Positions 58,620-64,000 of a DNA stretch of 64,000 nucleotides are shown here, one piece after another. A model generated the notes under the pieces. The model did not search any database. It had not been told where the DNA came from and saw nothing but the letters and a program-made list of their open reading frames with translations. Position numbers and translations under genes: made by a program. The stretch spans positions 35,227-99,226 of the forward strand of contig CAVROA010000013.1 in assembly GCA_963722715.1 (NCBI GenBank), in the 5' to 3' direction. The stretch's first letter is position 1; every line of letters begins with the position of its first letter. The stretch comes from DASQGA01 sp963722715 (GTDB taxonomy: Bacteria; Actinomycetota; Thermoleophilia; Gaiellales; Gaiellaceae).

Positions 58620-59771
58620 GTGGAGAGCGTCTTCGAGCGGGCACTCGCACTCGTCGCGACGTACGAGGAAGCGGTGCGCAGGCTCATCCCCGAGGGCACC
58701 GAGCTCTTCGACGCGCACGTCCACGTCGGGAACGACATCGACGGGTTCGCGGCCCCGCTCGACGAGCTGGTCGCCTTCCTCGAGCGCTACTCGGTCACGG
58801 GCGCGTTCGCCTTCTGCCTGGACGAGCCCGACCGGCATCCCGCGTTCCGGGCCGCGAACGACCGGACGCTCGAGGCGGCGGAGCGCTCGGGCGGGCTCCT
58901 GATCCCGTTCGTCCGGCTCGACCTCTCGGAGGACCCGATCCCGGAGGCCGAGCGCTGCCTCGACCGCGGGGCGCGGGGGATCAAGCTGCACCCGCGGGCC
59001 CAGAAGTTCCTCCTGAACGACGAGCGGCTCGCACCCGTCTTCCGGCTGGCGGCGGAGCGGCGCGTCCCGATCCTGATCCACGGCGGGCGCGGGTTGCCTC
59101 CGATCGCGGCCGAGCTCCGGCGGCTCGTCGAGGCGAACCCCGACGCCCAGCTGATCATCGCCCACTGCGGCATCGCCGATCTCGCCGCGCTCTCCGAGGC
59201 GTTCGCCGGGCGCGCGGGCGTCTTCTTCGACACGTCCGTCTGGAGCCCGATCGACCTGCTCGACTCGTACAGCAGGATTCCGGCCGAGCAGCTCCTCTAC
59301 GCCTCCGACTTTCCGTACGGCCAGCAGCCGAGCTCGCTGACGAACACGATCCGGGCGGCGCTGAAGGCCGGGTTCGACGAGGAGAAGCTCCGGGACCTCC
59401 TGGGCCGTACCGCGCGCCGGATCGCGAACGGCGAGCCGCCGGTCGAGCCCACGACGCCGATCGGCGCGCGCACGTTCGAGCAGCCGATGACCTTCGCGCG
59501 GATCCACAGCTACCTCTCGATGGCGACACCGCTCCTGTGGACGAGCCAGCCGGACACGATCGGCGTCCTCGGGCTGGCGCTGAACGCCTGCGCCGAGCGG
59601 GACGGCTACGACGCGGAGCGGGCCCGGATCGCCGAGCTCCTCTCCTGTGCCCGCGATCTCTGGCGAACGTCCGTCGAGAGCGAGACCGAGGAGGAGCGCA
59701 GGCGCTGCGCGAGGCTCACCTTCCGGCTCGTCCACCTCGCAGACATCGAGGCGGTCGCCGCGGGTGCCTGA
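58620..59771 (+). CDS. Amidohydrolase family (COG2159-type) metal-dependent hydrolase
   Basis: GTG 58620 starts a 383-residue TIM-barrel enzyme. Metal motifs are FDAHVHVG (HxH) at about 30, GARGIKLHPRAQ near 118 (Lys), PILIHGGRGLPPIAAE, LIIAHCGIADLAAL and the late Asp in LLYASDFPYG near 241. This fits decarboxylase/hydrolase relatives. Its 3' end overlaps the 2Fe-2S subunit gene by eight bases, so it is translated with the molybdenum hydroxylase and probably acts on the same pathway; the substrate is unknown (purine, nicotinate or aromatic routes are all possible). Confidence 0.85.
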   Translation: MESVFERALALVATYEEAVRRLIPEGTELFDAHVHVGNDIDGFAAPLDELVAFLERYSVTGAFAFCLDEPDRHPAFRAANDRTLEAAERSGGLLIPFVRLDLSEDPIPEAERCLDRGARGIKLHPRAQKFLLNDERLAPVFRLAAERRVPILIHGGRGLPPIAAELRRLVEANPDAQLIIAHCGIADLAALSEAFAGRAGVFFDTSVWSPIDLLDSYSRIPAEQLLYASDFPYGQQPSSLTNTIRAALKAGFDEEKLRDLLGRTARRIANGEPPVEPTTPIGARTFEQPMTFARIHSYLSMATPLLWTSQPDTIGVLGLALNACAERDGYDAERARIAELLSCARDLWRTSVESETEEERRRCARLTFRLVHLADIEAVAAGA

Positions 59772-60201
59772 GCTCCAGGTGAACGGCCAGGCGCACACGC
59801 TCGGCCCGGCCGGCCTGCGGTCGCTCGCCGAGATCCTGCGGGAGGACCTGGGGCTGACGGGCACGAAGATCGGCTGCGGGGAAGGGCATTGCGGCGCCTG
59901 CACGGTGCTCCTCGACGGCGAGCCAGTTCTCTCCTGCATCACGCTTGCGGAGACGGTCGGCGAGCGCGAGGTGACGACGATCGAGGGCCTGCGCGACCAT
60001 CCGCTCGTCGACTCGTTCGTGCGGGCCGACGCCCTCCAGTGCGGCTTCTGCACGCCGGGTCAGATCGTCTCCGCCTCGGCGCTCGTCGCGGAGAGCCCGG
60101 AGCCGACGCGCGAGGCGATTCGCCACCGCATGGCCGGAAACCTCTGCCGCTGCGGCACCTACCCGAAGATCGAGGAGGCGATCCTCTCCTGGCGCGGCTG
60201 A
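59764..60201 (+). CDS. 2Fe-2S subunit of a molybdenum hydroxylase (CoxS/XdhC-type small subunit)
   Basis: GTG 59764 overlaps the previous gene. The 145 residues have two [2Fe-2S] sites. The plant-ferredoxin type is TKIGCGEGHCGACTVLLDGEPVLSC (C-x4-C-x2-C...C). The four-helix type is QCGFCTPGQIV with GNLCRCGTYPKIEEA. Such subunits pass electrons from the Moco site to FAD in xanthine-oxidase family enzymes. It is directly followed by the large Moco subunit, whose start overlaps its stop by 4 bases. Confidence 0.93.
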   Translation: MPELQVNGQAHTLGPAGLRSLAEILREDLGLTGTKIGCGEGHCGACTVLLDGEPVLSCITLAETVGEREVTTIEGLRDHPLVDSFVRADALQCGFCTPGQIVSASALVAESPEPTREAIRHRMAGNLCRCGTYPKIEEAILSWRG

Positions 60202-62447
60202 TCCGGACCGAGAAGGAAGTCGAGGGCCGCTACACCGAGCAGTGGGTCGTGGTCGAGGAGGACGACCTCGAGCAGTGGCCCGCCGGGCCTCGCGAGACGG
60301 TCGGCCGCCCCGCCGAGCGGGTGACGGGCCTCGCGCGCGCCCGTGGAGAAGCTCGCTATACGGCCGACGTCCAGCTCCCCGGCATGCTCCACACGGCCGT
60401 CCTGCGAAGCCCGCACGCCTCGGCCCGCGTGCGCCGCCTCGACCTGGCGCCTGCCCTGGCCGCCCCGGGCGTCCGGGCGGCACTCGGCCCGGACGACAGC
60501 GACTCCCTCACGGGCGAACCGGGGTATCCGGGCGCGGCCGTGGCCGCGGTCGCGGCGGACACGTTCGCGCAGGCAAGCGCCGCGCTCGAGCTCGTCGACG
60601 TCGAGTGGGACGTCGTCGAGCCGCTCCTCGATCCCGACGAGGCCGTGCGGCGCGGCTCCCTGATCGACGAGACCACGCACTACGAGCGGGGCGACCTGGA
60701 ACAGGGGCTGGCCGAGGCCGACGCGGTCGTCGAGGCCGAGTTCCGGACCCAGACGGTCCTCCACAACGCCCTCGAGACGCATCAGACCGTCTGCGAGTGG
60801 GAGGGCGGGCGGCTGACCGTCTACGCGTCGACCCAGTGGATCTGGAACATCCGCGACAAGCTCGCGGCCCACTTCGACATCCCCGCCGACAAGGTGCGGG
60901 TGGTTTGCCGCTACATGGGCGGCGGCTTCGGCGCCAAGACGGACGTGGGCGACCATGGATTCCTCGCCGCCGAGCTGGCGCGCGTGACCGGCCGGCCGGT
61001 GCGCTGCGCACTCACGCGGCGGGAGGAGAACCAGGCGACGGGCAACCGGCACGCGACGATCCAGCGACTCGTCGCCGGCGCCCGCTCGGACGGCACTCTG
61101 ACCGCGCTCGGCGGCGACTACGTGATGGCGGTGGGGTGGGAGGGCTGGAAGTCGTCCACGGCGGGTCCGATGCAGATGCTCTACGCCTGCCCGAACGTCC
61201 GCACGGACGAGGCCGGCGCCAAGATCAACACGGGCCCGAACGACGCCTTTCGCGCTCCCGGCTTCGTCGAGGGCACCTTCGGCCTCGAATGCCTCCTCGA
61301 CGAGCTGGCGGCGAAGCTCGACCTCGACCCGCTCGAGCTCAGGCGGAAGAACCATGCCGACTCGGATCTCGTCGACGGCCGCCCGTTCTCCTCCAAGAAC
61401 CTGCTCGAGTGCTACCGGCGCGCCGATGCGCACTGGGCCCGCCGCGACGAGGTCCGGGCGCGCTCGGACGGAGCCTGGAAGCACGGCGTCGGCCTGGCCA
61501 GCCAGATCTGGTACGGCGGCGGCGGCCCACCCTCCTACGCCTGGGTGCGGATGGGCGCCGACGGCCGCGCGCACGTGATCACGGGCCACCAGGACATCGG
61601 CACCGGCACCTCGACGGCGCTCGCCCAGATCGCGGCCGAGGAGCTCGGCCTCCCGTTCGACCGGGTCGAGATCTCCTTCGGCGACTCCGACCGCGGCCCG
61701 TACGCCACGTACTCGGCCGGCTCCTCCACGACCCCGAGCATGGGCCCGGCGGTGCGCGCGGCGGCTGCGGACGCGGCTCGCCAGGTGCTCGAGATCGCGG
61801 CGCAGCGCTACCAGGTCGAGGAGCGGGTGCTGCGGCTCGAGAACGGCAACGTGCTCTCCGCGGACGGCGGCTCGTGGCCGCTCGAGGAGGTCACCGGCCT
61901 GCTCGAGGACGGCCAGATCCTCGGGAAGGGGTCGCGCGGCCCGAACCCTGCCGGGATGCGCATCCTCACCTTCGGGATCCAGGTCGCCGAGGTCGCGGTC
62001 GACGTCGAGACCGGCGAGGTGCGGGTCGACCGGGTCGCCGCCATCCACGACGTCGGGCGCGTCATCAACCCGCTCGGCGCGTCGAGCCAGGTCGAGGGCG
62101 GCATCATCCAGGGCCTCGGGCACACCCTCTCGGAGCAACGGCTGCTCGACCCCGCGTCCGGCGCCGTCCTGACGCAGTCGCTGGACGCCTACAAGCTGCC
62201 CACGATCGCGGACGTCCCGGAGATCGTCACGGAGCTCCTCGACATCCCGGATCCCCACCTGACGAGCCTGGGGGCGAAGGGGCTCGGCGAGCCGCCGATC
62301 GTCCCGACCGCAGCCGCGATCGCCAACGCGATCCGCGACGCGACCGGCGCGAACGTCAGATCTCTCCCGATCACCCGGGAGGAGATGCTCCGGGCGCTGA
62401 AGGAGGCGCGTGAGCGCGAGCGATCCCTCGCTGGCCAGGCCCGCTAG
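60198..62447 (+). CDS. Moco-binding large subunit, xanthine oxidase/aldehyde oxidase family
   Basis: The 749-residue product (CTG 60198 overlaps the small-subunit stop, or GTG about 60249) has the family order: MLHTAVLRSPHASARVRRLDL, the Moco loop GGGFGAKTD near 242, EGTFGLECLLDELAAKL, HQDIGTGTSTALAQIAAEE and the end GLGEPPIVPTAAAIANAI with the catalytic Glu. The active-site loop reads NDAFRAPG, as in xanthine-type enzymes, not the Cys-containing AYxCSFR loop of true CO dehydrogenase. So hydroxylation of a heterocycle or aldehyde is expected. The start is uncertain because no ATG or GTG lies close to the expected position. Confidence 0.9.
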   Translation: MIRTEKEVEGRYTEQWVVVEEDDLEQWPAGPRETVGRPAERVTGLARARGEARYTADVQLPGMLHTAVLRSPHASARVRRLDLAPALAAPGVRAALGPDDSDSLTGEPGYPGAAVAAVAADTFAQASAALELVDVEWDVVEPLLDPDEAVRRGSLIDETTHYERGDLEQGLAEADAVVEAEFRTQTVLHNALETHQTVCEWEGGRLTVYASTQWIWNIRDKLAAHFDIPADKVRVVCRYMGGGFGAKTDVGDHGFLAAELARVTGRPVRCALTRREENQATGNRHATIQRLVAGARSDGTLTALGGDYVMAVGWEGWKSSTAGPMQMLYACPNVRTDEAGAKINTGPNDAFRAPGFVEGTFGLECLLDELAAKLDLDPLELRRKNHADSDLVDGRPFSSKNLLECYRRADAHWARRDEVRARSDGAWKHGVGLASQIWYGGGGPPSYAWVRMGADGRAHVITGHQDIGTGTSTALAQIAAEELGLPFDRVEISFGDSDRGPYATYSAGSSTTPSMGPAVRAAAADAARQVLEIAAQRYQVEERVLRLENGNVLSADGGSWPLEEVTGLLEDGQILGKGSRGPNPAGMRILTFGIQVAEVAVDVETGEVRVDRVAAIHDVGRVINPLGASSQVEGGIIQGLGHTLSEQRLLDPASGAVLTQSLDAYKLPTIADVPEIVTELLDIPDPHLTSLGAKGLGEPPIVPTAAAIANAIRDATGANVRSLPITREEMLRALKEARERERSLAGQAR

Positions 62448-63261
62448 CCTCGACGAGGCCGCCGGAGCGCTCGGGAACGGAGCTCGCCCGCTGGCAGGCG
62501 GCACCGACCTCGTCCAGCTCGTGCGGGACCGGCTGGTCCCGACCGATGCACTGGTGGACGTCCGGGGACTTCTACCGCGAGGGATCGAGGGCGAGCGAAT
62601 CGGCGCCGGCACGACCCTCTCGGAGCTCGAGAGCTCGGAGGCGGTGCCGGCCGCTCTCCGCGAGGCCTGCCGCCTCGCCGCCTCTCCGCAGCTTCGGAAC
62701 ATGGGGACGATCGGGGGCAACCTCCTCCAGGCGACCCGCTGCTGGTACTGGCGCCTCGCTTTCCCCTGCTATCTCCGCGGGGGCGACCACTGCCACGCAC
62801 GCGAGGGGGAGCACCGCGAGCACGCGATCTTCGCGAACGAGCCCTGCGCCTCCGCCCATCCGTCCGACCCGGCGGCGGCGCTCCTGGCGCTCGGCGCGGA
62901 GGTGGAGACGACGGCGCGGCGCTTTCCGCTCGGCGAGCTCTACCGGCTGCCGACGGACGACGACCGGAACCTGACGACGCTCCAGCCGGGCGAGCTCATC
63001 CTCGCGCTCCATGTGCCGGAGCCGGATGCGAGCGTCTACCTGAAGGCGATGGACCGCCGCAGGTTCTCGTTTGCGCTCGTCGGGGTCGCGGCCGCCCGCT
63101 TCCCCGGCGGGACGCGGCTCGCGCTCGCCGGTGTCGCGCCAATCCCCTGGGCGCTCGACTCGCCCGACGACCTGGACGGAGCGACGCCTCTGCCGGGTAA
63201 CGAGTACAAGCTCGAGATCGCGCGGGCCCTGGTCCGACGCGCGCTCGACCAGCTTCCGTGA
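62410..63261 (+). CDS. FAD subunit of a molybdenum hydroxylase with PaoB-like four-Cys insert
   Basis: GTG 62410 overlaps the large subunit by 38 bases. The 283 residues show FAD-binding PLAGGTDLVQLVRDRL and LRNMGTIGGNLLQATR. Between them and the C-terminal domain lies a loop with four Cys (RCWYWR, FPCYLR, GDHCHARE, NEPCASAHPSDPA) matching the [4Fe-4S]-binding insert of E. coli PaoB aldehyde oxidoreductase. Thus electrons may pass 2Fe-2S, 2Fe-2S, FAD and 4Fe-4S. The gene order S-L-M here differs from PaoABC (S-M-L). Substrate: aldehyde or heterocycle, not determined. Confidence 0.92.
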   Translation: MSASDPSLARPASLDEAAGALGNGARPLAGGTDLVQLVRDRLVPTDALVDVRGLLPRGIEGERIGAGTTLSELESSEAVPAALREACRLAASPQLRNMGTIGGNLLQATRCWYWRLAFPCYLRGGDHCHAREGEHREHAIFANEPCASAHPSDPAAALLALGAEVETTARRFPLGELYRLPTDDDRNLTTLQPGELILALHVPEPDASVYLKAMDRRRFSFALVGVAAARFPGGTRLALAGVAPIPWALDSPDDLDGATPLPGNEYKLEIARALVRRALDQLP

Positions 63262-63788
63262 TCGCCGCGGTGGTGCTGGCGGCCGGCGCGGCCTCCCGCT
63301 TCGGCGCCCCGAAGCAGCGCCTCTTCCTCCCGGTCGTGCTCGAGCGCGTGCGGGCGAGCGCGGTCGAGGAGATCGTCGTCGTCGCCGGCGCGTATTCCCT
63401 CGAGGCGGAAGGGGCTCGGATCGTCGAGTGCCCCGACTGGGAGCGCGGGGCGGGGGCATCGCTCCGTTGCGGTCTCGCGGCACTTCCCGCCTCGGCCGAC
63501 GCCGCGGTCGTCTGCCTGGCGGACGGGCCGACCCTCGAGCCACGGGCAATCGACCGCGTGATCGACGCCTGGCGGGCGGGCGCCGGCACGCTCCTCGCCG
63601 CTTCCTACGACGGCGAGCGAGGCCATCCGGTGCTCCTCGCCCGGGAGGTCTGGGGCGAGGTTCCGGACGAGGGTGCCCGTGCCCTCGAACCGGTGCTCGT
63701 GCCCTGCGACGATCTCGGGTCTCCAGGAGACGTGGATCGTGCCGATGACCTATTCGGAAGGTCGGAGCATCCGGCCGCAGAATCCTGA
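63258..63788 (+). CDS. MocA/MobA-like molybdenum-cofactor nucleotidyltransferase
   Basis: GTG 63258 overlaps the FAD gene stop (GTGA). The 176 residues open with AAVVLAAGAASRFGAPKQRLFL, the NTP-binding loop of MobA-like transferases, and have AAVVCLADGPTLEP for the metal-binding Asp. MocA adds CMP to Moco to give the cytosine dinucleotide form (MCD) used by xanthine-oxidase family enzymes, so it probably matures the enzyme encoded just upstream. The usual xdhC/paoD chaperone gene is not in the window. Confidence 0.88.
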   Translation: MIAAVVLAAGAASRFGAPKQRLFLPVVLERVRASAVEEIVVVAGAYSLEAEGARIVECPDWERGAGASLRCGLAALPASADAAVVCLADGPTLEPRAIDRVIDAWRAGAGTLLAASYDGERGHPVLLAREVWGEVPDEGARALEPVLVPCDDLGSPGDVDRADDLFGRSEHPAAES

Positions 63789-63796
63789 GGGTTGCA

Positions 63797-64000
63797 ATGG
63801 AGATCACGTCCCCGCTCGGAACAGTTCGGAAAAAGCGCCACCTCACGCTCGAGGAGGCTGCTGCCCGCGCGCGCCTCGAGGTGGACGACGTCAAGGCGCT
63901 CGAGGAGAACCGGATCTACCGCTTTCCCTCGGTCGACGAGGCGCTCGCCACAACCCTCGTCTACGCCACGTCCCTCGGGGTCTCCGAGCGCGAGGCGCGA
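63797..64000 (+). CDS. Helix-turn-helix (HTH_25/Xre-type) protein, 3' truncated by window edge
   Basis: ATG 63797, 8 bases after the MocA-like gene, starts a frame open to the window end (68 codons). The visible N-terminus LGTVRKKRHLTLEEAAARARLEVDDVKALEENRIYRFPSVDEAL matches the HTH_25 domain of RodZ and related proteins, which bind DNA or pair with MreB-type proteins. Whether a membrane helix follows cannot be seen. It may be cotranscribed with the molybdenum operon. Confidence 0.6.
   Translation, partial: MEITSPLGTVRKKRHLTLEEAAARARLEVDDVKALEENRIYRFPSVDEALATTLVYATSLGVSEREAR

Noticed and set aside
60198..62447. Aerobic CO dehydrogenase large subunit (CoxL)
   Set aside because: The active-site loop reads NDAFRAPG without the catalytic-loop Cys of form I CoxL, so carboxydotrophy is not inferred.
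1..64000. CRISPR arrays, insertion sequences, rRNA or tRNA genes
   Set aside because: No evenly spaced direct repeats, transposase domains or RNA gene hallmarks were seen by eye; a tRNAscan/CRISPR search would be decisive.
1..64000. Selenocysteine-containing genes (in-frame TGA) to match selD
   Set aside because: No gene here shows a conserved frame continuing across a TGA at a Cys-equivalent position; the frame breaks seen are indels, not stop codons.

Overview
The window is a GC-rich, gene-dense bacterial chromosome segment with almost no intergenic space. Many genes overlap by ATGA, GTGA or TGATG, and several TANNNT boxes lie 7-10 bases before a start codon, so leaderless mRNAs are likely. 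There is a Tad/Flp pilus locus without a secretin, a DipZ-like CcdA-thioredoxin fusion, an MmpL/RND exporter, heme A synthase, and two Xre-TPR regulators. Together these suggest an aerobic Actinomycetota, plausibly class Thermoleophilia; the class is an inference from style, not proven. At least five genes carry single-base indels whose correction restores a conserved domain (tadC, the TadG-like gene twice, the DDAH-like gene, the secreted metalloprotease, perhaps the class V aminotransferase). The mixed direction of these indels suggests consensus errors in a long-read or metagenomic assembly more than true pseudogenes.

Layout. 1-8 kb: end of an MFS exporter, papain-like peptidase, TlpA-type thioredoxin, Nudix hydrolase, a long coiled-coil protein, then a DUF1800-DUF1501-cupredoxin operon and a GrpB-like protein. 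8-16 kb: a complete-looking minus-strand Tad operon (Flp pilin, TadE, TadG-like, CpaB, CpaE/TadZ, CpaF/TadA, a VWA-TadB fusion, TadC) without prepilin peptidase; divergent to it is a membrane-anchored LAS-type metallopeptidase. 18-22 kb: DagK-like kinase, VOC protein, two small ORFs, then a metal unit of two-domain multicopper oxidase plus ZIP-like transporter whose start lies inside a perfect palindrome. 22-27 kb: a 162-bp ERIC-like palindromic element, a hypothetical gene, an Xre-TPR regulator preceded by three tandem mini-ORFs, and an SF2 helicase. 27-35 kb: DipZ-like protein, PAC2 protein, ctaA-selD pair, DDAH-like protein, rhodanese, thioredoxin-like lipoprotein, CBS protein.

35-39 kb holds the candidate of most interest. 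A second Xre-TPR regulator is followed after 17 bases by a 32-codon gene with an excellent Shine-Dalgarno, encoding a charged-hydrophobic leader and a short polar tail. Back-to-back promoters with CACTT repeats lie upstream of the regulator, and the outward promoter reads into a strongly folding non-coding stretch. This layout resembles the regulator-propeptide pairs of Firmicutes RRNPP quorum sensing. A TetR-DHA2 exporter pair with a palindromic operator follows.

39-64 kb is mostly metabolic: AAA ATPase, MMPL exporter, acyl/acetyl-CoA synthetase, NAD synthetase, Mug-type glycosylase, cysteine-desulfurase-like protein, sulfatase, SIS protein, thioesterase, M16 and M24 peptidases, secreted metalloprotease. 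The end is an amidohydrolase plus molybdenum-hydroxylase operon (2Fe-2S, Moco and FAD subunits) with a MocA-like nucleotidyltransferase; the FAD subunit carries a PaoB-like four-cysteine insert. No tRNA, rRNA, CRISPR array or insertion sequence was seen.
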